Part shown: piece by piece, positions 51,770 to 60,392 of the stretch
Numbering within the stretch: position 1 is the first letter of the stretch
How the letters are laid out: each line of letters begins with the position of its first letter
NCBI RefSeq assembly: GCF_022869165.1
Contig: NZ_CP094929.1
Span: 124,001-188,000 of the forward strand
Length of the DNA stretch: 64,000 nucleotides
Reading direction: 5' to 3'
Source: Sphaerochaeta associata
Lineage (GTDB): Bacteria > Spirochaetota > Spirochaetia > Sphaerochaetales > Sphaerochaetaceae
Notes under the pieces: generated by a model
The model's database searches: none
The model's input: the letters and a program-made list of their open reading frames with translations, nothing else
What the model was told of the DNA's origin: nothing
Made by a program: the position numbers and the translations under genes

Positions 51770-52633
51770 ATGTTTCTTTACAGGCTCTCTGTGTTCAGCA
51801 AATGGGCCAAGTATATAGGCCTTCTTTCTTACCTGCTCTCCTTGTTCAGTGACTATGCCCTGTTCTCCTACCTTACGCTGTTTGCCTTGTTTGTGGTGGT
51901 GGAGATAGCCCTCAATGCATCGGTGTTCTTTGGGTCGATTGCACTGCTGTGGGGCATGCTTGTGATCAAGAGGCGGTACCGGAACAAGCTACCTTCGGTG
52001 GAGACTTTTCGCAGTAGTGTAATCTACAGCCTTCCCTTCGAAGGGCATTGGGCCGTTGTCAACGGTGGCTTTACCCAGGAGTACTCACACTCATGGAATA
52101 TTCCCGTCCAGCGCTATGCCTACGACTTTTTGCAAATGGAGAGCGGACGTTCCTATTCAGGGAATGAACGGGAGGTAGGAAGCTATTACTGCTACGACAA
52201 GGCGATTCTGTCTCCTGCAGACGGGGTGGTGGTGAAGGTGAACAACCGCTCAAACGATAGCCTAATATTGGGAAAGGGTAGGTATTTCAACCGGTCAAAC
52301 CACATTGCAGGCAACTATGTGATAATAAAGCATGCAGAGGATCAATACAGTCTTTTGGCCCATTTGAAGAAGGACAGCATAGTGGTCAAGGCCGGTGAAA
52401 AGGTTGTTCGAGCTCAGACGTTGGCACGATGCGGGAATAGTGGAAACTCCACTGAACCGCATCTGCATTTTCATCTGCAGAACGGACCGAATTTCTATAC
52501 CAGCGTCGGCCTTCCCATTCGTTTCTCCGACATAACAATCCAACCCTGCCAGTTGGATGGCCGGCCTGTCATGCCTCTGCCCTCGATTCCAGACGGGTTC
52601 ATCAGCAGAGGCTATATCGTGCAAAATGGATGA
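51770..52633 (+). CDS. Membrane M23-family (LytM) peptidase
   Basis: A 287-residue protein with two or three N-terminal hydrophobic helices (about 15-70), then a LytM zinc-peptidase domain. The motif AILSPADGVVVKV precedes a GNYVIIKH strand, and HLHFHLQNGP holds the HxH ligands. It may cut cell-wall peptides, or be a signalling relative, since the first-His/Asp pair is not obvious to me. Confidence 0.8.
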   Translation: MFLYRLSVFSKWAKYIGLLSYLLSLFSDYALFSYLTLFALFVVVEIALNASVFFGSIALLWGMLVIKRRYRNKLPSVETFRSSVIYSLPFEGHWAVVNGGFTQEYSHSWNIPVQRYAYDFLQMESGRSYSGNEREVGSYYCYDKAILSPADGVVVKVNNRSNDSLILGKGRYFNRSNHIAGNYVIIKHAEDQYSLLAHLKKDSIVVKAGEKVVRAQTLARCGNSGNSTEPHLHFHLQNGPNFYTSVGLPIRFSDITIQPCQLDGRPVMPLPSIPDGFISRGYIVQNG

Positions 52634-52643
52634 GGAGGGTGTC

Positions 52644-53006
52644 ATGAACATACAGGTGATCCAGCATACGAGTGTCCCAATCGCCCGGGTGACAAGTAAT
52701 TCGATTCTCATCTTCGATGTAGACTCGGCCTTGGACCTCATGGCCAGTGTCCACTATCAGAGTGGGGTGCGTAGGCTCATTCTCGACAGCAGTGCCATTG
52801 ACGAGCGGTTCTTCGACTTGAAGACTCGTCTGGCCGGCGATATTCTGCAAAAGTTCGTCACCTATCAGACGAAGCTGGCCATTATCGGGGACTTTTCAGT
52901 GTATACGAGCAAGAGCCTGAGAGACTTCATCCGAGAGAGCAACAGAGGTAGCGATATCTTCTTTGTCGGCAGTGAAGAGGAGGCGATTGCAAGACTCTCG
53001 TTCTGA
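52644..53006 (+). CDS. DUF4180 protein
   Basis: A 120-residue protein with the DUF4180 pattern: STAS-like alternating strands with LILDSSAIDERFFDLKTRLA and the end FFVGSEEEAIARL. Function unknown. A GGAGGGTG site precedes ATG 52644, 10 bases after the M23 peptidase stop. A hairpin GAGCAGG/CCTGCTC overlaps its stop (53005-53029) and may terminate the unit. Confidence 0.82.
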   Translation: MNIQVIQHTSVPIARVTSNSILIFDVDSALDLMASVHYQSGVRRLILDSSAIDERFFDLKTRLAGDILQKFVTYQTKLAIIGDFSVYTSKSLRDFIRESNRGSDIFFVGSEEEAIARLSF

Positions 53007-53099
53007 GCAGGTCTTTACAGGTCCTGCTCTTCTCGCTACAGTGAGGACGTCGGTAGGAGCTCTGTTGCATCTCCTTATTCACCCTTACGTTGAGAATAT

Positions 53100-54347
53100 A
53101 TGCAAGACACCTTACAACAGAAGGCACCCCCATTGTTTTCCAAGCGGGTGGTCCTCTTTCTTCTCAGTCAGAATCTCTCCATCTTCGGCTCTTCTGTAGT
53201 CGGATTTGCCATCATCTGGTACATCACCTTGGAAACCTCCTCGGGTATCTATCTCATGCTGGCAACCCTTGCGCAGATGGTGCCCCACCTGGTCATCAGC
53301 CTCTACAGCGGGGTATGGGCCGATCGTCACAGCCGCAAGGTCCTGATCATGCTCAGCGACAGCTTCATTGCAGTCGCCACCCTTGTTTTAGCCCTTGTCT
53401 TTTCCTTAGGCTGGGAGTCGATCGGGGCCATTCTCGCCGTTTCGGTGATCCGCTCCATAGGTAGCGGAATCCAGAGCCCGGCTGTGAATGCAATCATCCC
53501 CCAATTGGTGAGTGAGGAACACTTGGTGCGTATCCAAGGAATCAACCAGAGCATCAGTTCGGCTCTTATGCTGCTCTCTCCTGCAGTAGGGGGCATGATG
53601 CTCGGCCTCTTTGGCTTGGTCTCCACCTTTTATCTGGATGTGGTAACAGCAACGCTTGCAGTCGTGGTTTTCAGCTTCATCAAGGTTGCCAAGCCAAAAC
53701 GGGCGGAAGAGACGCACTCGGTCGCAGCAGATATGAAGGTGGGTATTTCCTACACCTTCTCCAACCCCATCCTTCGTAACCTTCTGATCTGTTATGGCTT
53801 TTCGTTCTTTCTCATCACCCCCGCGGCCATTCTTACACCCCTGCTCGTTGAGCGCACCTTCGGCGGTGAAGTATGGCGTTTGACTCTCAACGAGATGGTG
53901 TGGACCGGCGGAGCGCTGCTCGGCGGGCTGCTGGTCTCGCTGAAGGGAAATTTCAAGAATAAAGTCACAGCGATATCACTCTCCTTGGTGGCCTTCGGCT
54001 CCTGTTTCGCCCTGCTCGGTGTTGCCCCCACCTTTGTCATCTATCTCATCGTCATGGGGTTGGGTGGAATTTTTGTTCCCTTCCTCAATACAGCCGAGAT
54101 AGTCATGATCCAGGAGATAAGCGATGAGGATAAGCTGGGAAGAGTCTTTTCCATCGTGCAGATACTCAGCGGAAGTGCCATCCCCCTGGGAATTCTGGTT
54201 TTCGGACCTCTCGCAGACCGGATTTCAATCCAGATTCTTCTGGTGGTCAGCGGTATTCTCTTGGTTGCAGTGGGCCTGATCTACGGGCGCACTGCGTCAA
54301 AGCAGCAGGTGGTCAAGCAGGCTGAGGTACCCACCCAGGGCCAGTGA
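53100..54347 (+). CDS. MFS transporter
   Basis: A 415-residue major facilitator of the 12-helix drug-exporter type. GVWADRHSRKVLIMLSD (after helix 2) is the MFS signature loop, and FGPLADRISIQ (about residue 370) its counterpart near the C terminus. The last 51 bases overlap the convergent M20 peptidase gene. The ATG has no strong ribosome site, so an alternative start a few codons later is possible. Confidence 0.87.
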   Translation: MQDTLQQKAPPLFSKRVVLFLLSQNLSIFGSSVVGFAIIWYITLETSSGIYLMLATLAQMVPHLVISLYSGVWADRHSRKVLIMLSDSFIAVATLVLALVFSLGWESIGAILAVSVIRSIGSGIQSPAVNAIIPQLVSEEHLVRIQGINQSISSALMLLSPAVGGMMLGLFGLVSTFYLDVVTATLAVVVFSFIKVAKPKRAEETHSVAADMKVGISYTFSNPILRNLLICYGFSFFLITPAAILTPLLVERTFGGEVWRLTLNEMVWTGGALLGGLLVSLKGNFKNKVTAISLSLVAFGSCFALLGVAPTFVIYLIVMGLGGIFVPFLNTAEIVMIQEISDEDKLGRVFSIVQILSGSAIPLGILVFGPLADRISIQILLVVSGILLVAVGLIYGRTASKQQVVKQAEVPTQGQ

Positions 54348-55448
54348 GAGCTGCTCTACACTGATGTACTCGTCAACCGTATGGGCGAGCTTCTCATCCG
54401 ATGGCCCGTAGCCTATGGTCGGAATGCCGGCCTCGGCGCAGAAGTGGCTTGCATTGGTGCAAAAACTGTAGTGCGATAGCGTGCTGGAAGGCAGTGCCTT
54501 TTTGGCAGTCTGTACCAACGGGTGGTCCTCATCAAGAAGCCAGGCAGGGAAGAATCGCTTAGCACTCATCCCAATACCGGTATAGCAGCAGAGACTGTCC
54601 TCGGCCACCGATACGCTTGCCTCGATCGCAGGGTGCTTGTCCAGGACCTGCTGGATCGGAACGAGGATCGATGCTTCCGTTTCTCCGGGGAGCAGGCGCC
54701 TGTCGAAGGTGACCTTGCACGATTCGGGTACTACCGACAAACCCGGATAGGGTGAGGAGATTATGTCGGTCAAGACCAGAATCCCGTCCCCAAGCACACT
54801 ATGGTGCGGTGGTTCGAGGGCAAGAATCTCAGGCAGCAGAGTCAGCATCGCGCCAACTGCATTCACCCCTTCCTGAGGATTGGATGAGTGACAGCTCTTT
54901 CCAAACGTTTGCAGCACTATCTCGGCCCGTCCCCGCTGTCCGCGCTTGATGGATAGGGAGGAAGCTTCTCCCACAATGACGATATCGGGCTTTATCCGCG
55001 CTGTCACCAGACGGGATGAGACGCCTTCGAAGCACTCTTCAAACACGGTACCCGAGACATGGATTGAACCGTGAAAATTGCCTCCAGTCCTCTTCTTGAA
55101 AGTCGCTGCCGAGACGATCATGGCACTCAGGGCGCCCTTCATATCGCTGCTGCCCCTGCCGTAGATGCGTCCATCAACCAAACGGCCTTCAAAGGGACCA
55201 TATGTCCACAGCTGGGGATTCTCAACTCCCACTGTATCGATATGACCGTCCATGAGGATGGCCGGCCCCTCTGCTTTGCCGTGGATGCTGCCGATCACAC
55301 TACCATGGGCGTCGATAGAGACTTCATCAAAACTAAGTTTCTGCATGGTTTGCTGGATATAGGAGGCTACGTCGCCCTCGGATCCTGAAAGGCTGGGTCG
55401 CTTGATGAGCTCCTGACAAAGAGTGATGAGTTGTTCGTTGGTTTGCAT
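54297..55448 (-). CDS. M20-family metallopeptidase (ArgE/DapE type)
   Basis: A 383-residue zinc hydrolase. ILMDGHIDTVGV provides the first His and Asp; GRGSSDMKGALSAMI the bridging Asp; GTVFEECFEGV the catalytic Glu pair, and the last His lies near FCTNASHFCAEAGIPTIGYG. Substrate may be an N-acyl amino acid or a dipeptide. With argJ recycling acetyl groups, an acetylornithinase role would be redundant, so another substrate is likely. Confidence 0.88.
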   Translation of the reverse strand: MQTNEQLITLCQELIKRPSLSGSEGDVASYIQQTMQKLSFDEVSIDAHGSVIGSIHGKAEGPAILMDGHIDTVGVENPQLWTYGPFEGRLVDGRIYGRGSSDMKGALSAMIVSAATFKKRTGGNFHGSIHVSGTVFEECFEGVSSRLVTARIKPDIVIVGEASSLSIKRGQRGRAEIVLQTFGKSCHSSNPQEGVNAVGAMLTLLPEILALEPPHHSVLGDGILVLTDIISSPYPGLSVVPESCKVTFDRRLLPGETEASILVPIQQVLDKHPAIEASVSVAEDSLCCYTGIGMSAKRFFPAWLLDEDHPLVQTAKKALPSSTLSHYSFCTNASHFCAEAGIPTIGYGPSDEKLAHTVDEYISVEQLSLALGGYLSLLDHLLL

Positions 55449-55478
55449 GACCCTATCGTAGGCCGGATAGAGAGAAAG

Positions 55479-58382
55479 TCAAGCTTTGTTGAGGACCTTG
55501 GTGATGAAAGTTTCAATCAAAACAGGATTGAACTGGGTATTCTTGCGTTCTCGCAAGAGGGTGACAGCCTCTTCTTCGCTGACAGAAGTACCATGCAGCC
55601 TGGGACCGACAAGGTCGGCATAGATGTTTGCAATGGCAAGAATCTGGGCTTCCTGGGGAATATCCTCGTGCTTCAGGCCTTGCGGATAGCCATTGCCGTC
55701 CCACCGTTCGTGGTGATGCAGCACCGCCTCGGAGAAGGGGGCATACTCACCGACAGAACGTAGGATATTGTACCCGATCTCAGCATGGCGTTTGAACTCA
55801 AGTAACTCGCTTCGGGTCATTTCTTTGCTTGACTTGTTGATGATCGCCGGTGAGATGGCGATTTTGCCCAGGTCGTGATAGGTGCCTGCAAGGCGCATTT
55901 CCTGGATCTGATGCTCCTGGTATCCAAGCACATGGGCAAAGGAGGCAGCGAGTTCGGCAACCTTGCGGCTATGTTCCTCAAGGGTGGGATCCTGGCTGAA
56001 GAGCCGTTCAAGCAGTGAGGAAATAACCTGTTTCTTGAATGACAGGCTGCTGGCGAGCTTGTTCTGGTACATGACATCCTCGGCCATCTTGAAAGTGTCC
56101 TCGAAGTGGTCGCCGTCCTCTTCCTTTACTGCATAGCCAAAGGAGACCGAGACCTGGATGCCCTTGATGTGTTCTCTCTGGAGTGCCGCATTAAGGCGTT
56201 TTACTATGGTCTGGGCATGAAGGGCGTCGGTTTGGGGGAGAAGCAGGACAAACTCATCACCACCGATGCGGCTGATGATGTCGTCCTCACGACAAGTCTT
56301 GCGCATCACCTCGGCGACCTTGCGCAGCAACTCATCCCCGGCCTCATGACCGAAGGCGTCGTTGGTAAGCTTCAAGCCATTCACATCGGCGACAACCAAG
56401 GTGAGGGGATAGTACGGCTCGGTGTCGAGCTCCTGCTTGACTTGGTCGTAATAGCGGCGGTTGTTCAGCCTCGTCAGGGGATCGGTGAAGCTCAGTGAAA
56501 GTATTTCACGTTGTTTCTTGCGCTGCTCGGTGCTGTCCCGGAATACAAGCACTACTCCGGTGATCTGCATTCTGGCATCGAGGATGGGGGCCGCACTGTC
56601 GTTGATGTACCGTTCAAAACCGTCACGGGCGATGAGAATGGTATCATCGGCAAGTTCAATGGCCCTCTTTTGCTCAAGCACCTGTCGTACGGGATCGGGA
56701 CATGCCTGACGGTCCTTGCCGCAGAGAATTTTGAAAACTTCTTCGAACCGCCTGCCTTTCGCTTCCTCCGCATTCCAGCCGGTAAGCGTTTCGGCAGCCT
56801 TGTTCATGAATTGAACATTACCTTGGGCATCGGTGGAGATCACCCCGTCACCGACGGACAGCAGGGTGGTCTCAAAGAGGTTTTTCTCGTAGATGAGCTG
56901 AGCTTCCGTCTCTTTTTGCTGGGTGATATCGTCGATGATCATCACAAAATAGCCGTGCTCAGGACTGAAGGAGGATATTCTGAAGAGCCTGTGCAGGCCG
57001 GCATTGTACGCTTCGAAGGTCATCGACTCTCCGGTTAGGGCGACCTTGCCGTTGTTTTCGAACCATATCGGTTCCACCACATCGATGAGCTCGGTGATGC
57101 GCTTGCCGACCGAGTTCTTGTTCTCAAGGCCTGTCTGTGCCTCGAAGTTCTGGTTGACCCTGAGGATGCGGTAGTCGTTGGGAACCCCGTTCTCGTCAAG
57201 CAGGATCTGGCTGTAGGCGAAACCTTGGTTCATGCTCTCAAAAATCTTGCGGTTTTCCTCCTCGCTGCGGGCAAGGGCCTGGGCGTCGGCAACACGCTTT
57301 GATATATCGGCATGGGTGCCGGTCATGATGAGCGGGTTGTGTTGCTCGTCCCACGTAATGACCTGCCCGCGGTCGAGAATCCAAACCCAGTGGCCGTCCT
57401 TGTGTTGCATGCGTACATCGCAGGAGTAGAAGTCCATTTCTCCGCGAAAGTGTTGCTCCAAGAGAGCAATGGAGCGGGCAAAATCCTCAGGTTCCGTCAG
57501 CCGCTTGAACGTCTCAATGGTAACCGGTTCGAGCTCCTCTTTTGTATAGCCGAGCAGGGAGGCCCAGCTGTCGTTGACCTGCACCGTACCCGTTACGATG
57601 TTCCACTCCCAGGTTCCCAGATTCGAGCCCTTGATCACCGATGCAAACCGGTCGCGGGCAGAACGCAGCTCACGTTGGTCTCGTTCCTGTTGGCGTCGGT
57701 ATCGGTCCAGACGGACTACTGCTCCGCGGCCCGCAAAGAACGTAATAAGGATAATGAAGATAGGACCGAGGAAGGTGATAATGCGGTCGAGCAAATACCA
57801 GAAGTCAACCTCCTGCTGCCGGATCGCCAACAACTCATATTCGGTTGTTTCGATTTGGTCGAGAATCGATTCCAACTCAAGAGAGAGGGATTTGGAGATT
57901 TCCATCAACTGATTGAGTTCTTCCTCTTCGATGTGAACGGTAACTTCCCCGGTTAGCGTATCGCGGAAGGCGAGCATTGGTTGTACCGCCTGGACGATCA
58001 ATTCATTAAAAGTGTCTTTCAGATCCTTGAGGCGTTGCTGCTGCACTTCGTCACCGCGGGTGAGTATGCTGAGCTTGATGTGGTGCTGGTCGAAGGAGTA
58101 GGAACTGACACCGATTTCCTGCAAATAGCGCCGATCCCCGGTGAGCAGGTAGCCGCGCTCTGCAATGCGGATGTTGAGGAACGTGCGCATCAGGCTTTTG
58201 GTTTCAGTGATTACCTCATAGGTATGGCTAAGCTTGCGGTTGGTTTCAATCGCACGGGTGGTCAAGCTCATCTTGATATACCCTATGACTAAGAGGGCGG
58301 CAAGAATGAGCACTAAACCGATGATGAATCGTCGGGTGATGCTATGCTCTTTAATAGAGAATTCTCCTTCCTTATTTTCCAT
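55479..58382 (-). CDS. Membrane sensor with PAS, GGDEF and altered HD-GYP domains
   Basis: A 967-residue protein. A CHASE3-like sensor lies between two helices (about 20-40 and 200-225), then three PAS domains (about 250-370, 380-500, 510-635), a GGDEF domain with intact RIGGDEFVLLL and an REDD inhibitory site, and an HD-GYP domain. The latter keeps YHDLGKIAI and HHHERWDGNGYPQGL, but the usual ADxxDA motif reads ANIYADLVG, so the Asp normally contributing a metal ligand is Asn. Diguanylate cyclase function is likely; phosphodiesterase function is doubtful. Confidence 0.9.
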   Translation of the reverse strand: MENKEGEFSIKEHSITRRFIIGLVLILAALLVIGYIKMSLTTRAIETNRKLSHTYEVITETKSLMRTFLNIRIAERGYLLTGDRRYLQEIGVSSYSFDQHHIKLSILTRGDEVQQQRLKDLKDTFNELIVQAVQPMLAFRDTLTGEVTVHIEEEELNQLMEISKSLSLELESILDQIETTEYELLAIRQQEVDFWYLLDRIITFLGPIFIILITFFAGRGAVVRLDRYRRQQERDQRELRSARDRFASVIKGSNLGTWEWNIVTGTVQVNDSWASLLGYTKEELEPVTIETFKRLTEPEDFARSIALLEQHFRGEMDFYSCDVRMQHKDGHWVWILDRGQVITWDEQHNPLIMTGTHADISKRVADAQALARSEEENRKIFESMNQGFAYSQILLDENGVPNDYRILRVNQNFEAQTGLENKNSVGKRITELIDVVEPIWFENNGKVALTGESMTFEAYNAGLHRLFRISSFSPEHGYFVMIIDDITQQKETEAQLIYEKNLFETTLLSVGDGVISTDAQGNVQFMNKAAETLTGWNAEEAKGRRFEEVFKILCGKDRQACPDPVRQVLEQKRAIELADDTILIARDGFERYINDSAAPILDARMQITGVVLVFRDSTEQRKKQREILSLSFTDPLTRLNNRRYYDQVKQELDTEPYYPLTLVVADVNGLKLTNDAFGHEAGDELLRKVAEVMRKTCREDDIISRIGGDEFVLLLPQTDALHAQTIVKRLNAALQREHIKGIQVSVSFGYAVKEEDGDHFEDTFKMAEDVMYQNKLASSLSFKKQVISSLLERLFSQDPTLEEHSRKVAELAASFAHVLGYQEHQIQEMRLAGTYHDLGKIAISPAIINKSSKEMTRSELLEFKRHAEIGYNILRSVGEYAPFSEAVLHHHERWDGNGYPQGLKHEDIPQEAQILAIANIYADLVGPRLHGTSVSEEEAVTLLRERKNTQFNPVLIETFITKVLNKA

Positions 58383-58522
58383 ATCATACTCATATAAAGT
58401 ACGGCATAACAAGAGTTTTGTACTCCATTCAAATTGCTTTGGCCCACAAAGAGGGATAAAGCTCTATCTTGTTTGATTTTCAGCGGAATAGGTAAGACAA
58501 AGAAGCTTAATAGTAAAATATA

Positions 58523-58567
58523 CTAATAAGTACTTGATATTATTAATAGGATTGATTACTATTAGTC
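58523..58567 (+). promoter_or_regulatory. Peroxiredoxin promoter with inverted repeat
   Basis: TTGATA, 17-base spacer, TACTAT. Arms ACTAATAAGTA (58523) and TACTATTAGT (58558) pair with one bulge; the second overlaps the -10. A peroxide-responsive repressor is a natural candidate, but the site is not a standard PerR box. Confidence 0.6.
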
Positions 58568-58603
58568 CATCAGAAAATCACCATAATTAAGGAGACTTAC
58601 ACC

Positions 58604-59284
58604 ATGGACGAAATGCAGAACACCCCAGCCGGCATGCCCCTGATCGGAGACAAGGCCCCCGCTTTCAAGGCGGTTACCACCCAGGGCCCGATGAACTTTC
58701 CCGAGGACTACAAAGGCAAGTGGGTTATTCTTTTCAGCCACCCCGCCGACTTCACCCCTGTCTGTACCACCGAATTCATGACTTTCGCATCGATGGCCGA
58801 TGAGTTCAGATCCCTGAACACCGAGCTGGTGGGTCTTTCCATCGACTCCCTGTACGCCCACATTGCATGGCTGAGAAAAATCCAGGAACTTGAATGGAAC
58901 GGCATGAAGAACATTGAAGTGAAGTTCCCGGTCATCGAGGACATCAAGATGGATGTGGCCCGAAAGTACGGCATGGTCCAGTCCCAGTCCTCCACCCAGG
59001 CGGTCCGTGCAGTCTTTGTCATCGACCCCAACGCAGTAGTGAGAACCATTCTCTTCTATCCTGCTTCCACCGGTCGCAACTTCGATGAGATCAAGCGCGT
59101 CGTGCTTGCCCTTCAGAAAGCCGACAAGGATCAGATCGCCACTCCTGCCAACTGGAGACCAGGCCAGGATGTCATCATCCCCACCCCCGGCAGCTGCGGT
59201 ACGGCAAAGGAACGCATGGAGAGCAAGGACGAGAATCAATACTGCCTCGACTGGTTCCTCTGCTTCCGAAAGGAAAAAAAGTAA
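58604..59284 (+). CDS. Peroxiredoxin (Prx6-type AhpC/TSA)
   Basis: A 226-residue peroxidase. HPADFTPVCTTEF holds the peroxidatic Cys (about residue 50) with its conserved Pro and Thr. The C-terminal arm is that of the Prx6/archaeal type, with further Cys in TPGSCGTAKERM and NQYCLDWFLC, which could resolve the disulphide. Detoxifies peroxides, important in an anaerobe. AAGGAG site before the ATG, single-gene unit ended by the hairpin at 59316. Confidence 0.93.
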   Translation: MDEMQNTPAGMPLIGDKAPAFKAVTTQGPMNFPEDYKGKWVILFSHPADFTPVCTTEFMTFASMADEFRSLNTELVGLSIDSLYAHIAWLRKIQELEWNGMKNIEVKFPVIEDIKMDVARKYGMVQSQSSTQAVRAVFVIDPNAVVRTILFYPASTGRNFDEIKRVVLALQKADKDQIATPANWRPGQDVIIPTPGSCGTAKERMESKDENQYCLDWFLCFRKEKK

Positions 59285-59315
59285 CCATACCGGTGCCAAT
59301 CAGTATAAAACCAAG

Positions 59316-59345
59316 GAGGGAGAGTCGCCGCTCTCCCTCTTTCTG
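59316..59345 (+). terminator. Terminator of the peroxiredoxin gene
   Basis: Stem GAGGGAGAG/CTCTCCCTC, loop TCGCCG, followed by TTTCT. A clear intrinsic terminator; it also lies just after the convergent ferredoxin gene end. Confidence 0.8.
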
Positions 59346-59371
59346 GTACGTGTACATCCTTCGTTGTTTCG

Positions 59372-59983
59372 TTACTTGTAAGAAATTGCACCCTTGGTGC
59401 AGACACGCTCGCACTCGTGGCACACAAGGCACTCGCCCTTGATGATCCGGTGCTTCTCTTCCTTCACAATGGCTCCACTCGGACAGGCCTTTGCGCAGCG
59501 GGTGCAGTTGGAGCACAGTGATGGATCGATGACCATGGCCTTTCTGGCAACTCTGCCCGGCAGCGAGAGGATGGTCCCATAGGGACAGAGCCAATGATGC
59601 CACAGCTCCTCCTCAAAGAAGAGGGAGAGTAAAACCCCAACCAGGACAAGTGCAGGAAGAACGGGAAGCTTTTTTCCGGTTCTGAATACGACGACCATCA
59701 CAGCCAAGAAAGCAAGGAGCATGATAATCCTGAACACTCCATTCTTAAAGAAGGCAGGGGTTTTGAGGCTCTTAATCTTCAGCTTCTTTTTCAGATGGCT
59801 CATCGGTCTTAGGATGGTGTTGATCGGACAGAGCCAACCGCAGTAGAAGCGGGAAAAGAGGATGGCGAGGAGGGCCGAAGCGACGAAGATTACCATCCAT
59901 ACCTGTATTTTGCCGCTGATGAGCAGGAAGACGAACAGGGCAAGGGATAGGACCTGAATGGTTCGCTGCAATACTTTTTTCAT
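59372..59983 (-). CDS. Membrane 4Fe-4S protein (NapH/NosR-like)
   Basis: A 203-residue membrane protein with four hydrophobic helices. YCGWLCPINTILRP and HHWLCPYGTILSLPG are the two CxxxCP motifs of this family; the C terminus carries two 4Fe-4S motifs (CSNCTRCAKACPSG and CLVCHECERVCTKG). It is likely to pass electrons between the quinone or cytoplasmic pool and an unknown acceptor. Overlaps the cupin gene by four bases. Confidence 0.87.
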   Translation of the reverse strand: MKKVLQRTIQVLSLALFVFLLISGKIQVWMVIFVASALLAILFSRFYCGWLCPINTILRPMSHLKKKLKIKSLKTPAFFKNGVFRIIMLLAFLAVMVVVFRTGKKLPVLPALVLVGVLLSLFFEEELWHHWLCPYGTILSLPGRVARKAMVIDPSLCSNCTRCAKACPSGAIVKEEKHRIIKGECLVCHECERVCTKGAISYK

Positions 59984-60309
59984 ACCTTCTCCGCCTTATA
60001 TGCCCGTGGGTGAGGTGCTTTGACAATGAAGAATTCAAGAGCTTCCTTGCCGGTGTTGGAAATGTTCATCTTTGTATGGAACGGCACGTTCACCACCGAT
60101 GCCTGATAGTAATTCGCCTCCTGCTCATCCAGCTGAATCGTCAGGCTTCCGCGTACGACAACGAGGTAGACGTTCGAGTCTGAATAGTGTTCAGGCAGAG
60201 CATCGCCTGTTGCCAACACTACGTGGTTGATCATCGCCACATCGTCACCGACCAGTTTTTCAATGACTTTCTCATGGGTTTGCGTATAGGTATACTGCTT
60301 TTCAATCAT
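59980..60309 (-). CDS. Cupin-domain protein
   Basis: A 109-residue single cupin: residues about 28-95 include VLATGDALPEHYSDSNVYLV and VVNVPFHTKMNISN. Metal ligands are not all classical. AAGGAG site before ATG 60309. Transcribed with the membrane ferredoxin and divergent from the Crp/Fnr gene, so probably its target. Confidence 0.8.
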   Translation of the reverse strand: MIEKQYTYTQTHEKVIEKLVGDDVAMINHVVLATGDALPEHYSDSNVYLVVVRGSLTIQLDEQEANYYQASVVNVPFHTKMNISNTGKEALEFFIVKAPHPRAYKAEKV

Positions 60310-60360
60310 GGTTGACTCCTTCTTGCTGAAGTCTAGTATAGAAGCCAAGAGAGCGATAGA

Positions 60361-60378
60361 GTGTTACATATGCTACAC
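60361..60378. promoter_or_regulatory. Imperfect palindrome between cupin and Crp/Fnr genes
   Basis: GTGTTACATATGCTACAC, an 18-base palindrome with two mismatched positions per arm pair. It lies 15 bases before the Crp/Fnr start and could bind that protein to control both directions. Confidence 0.55.
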
Positions 60379-60392
60379 TTTTGGAGGATGGC

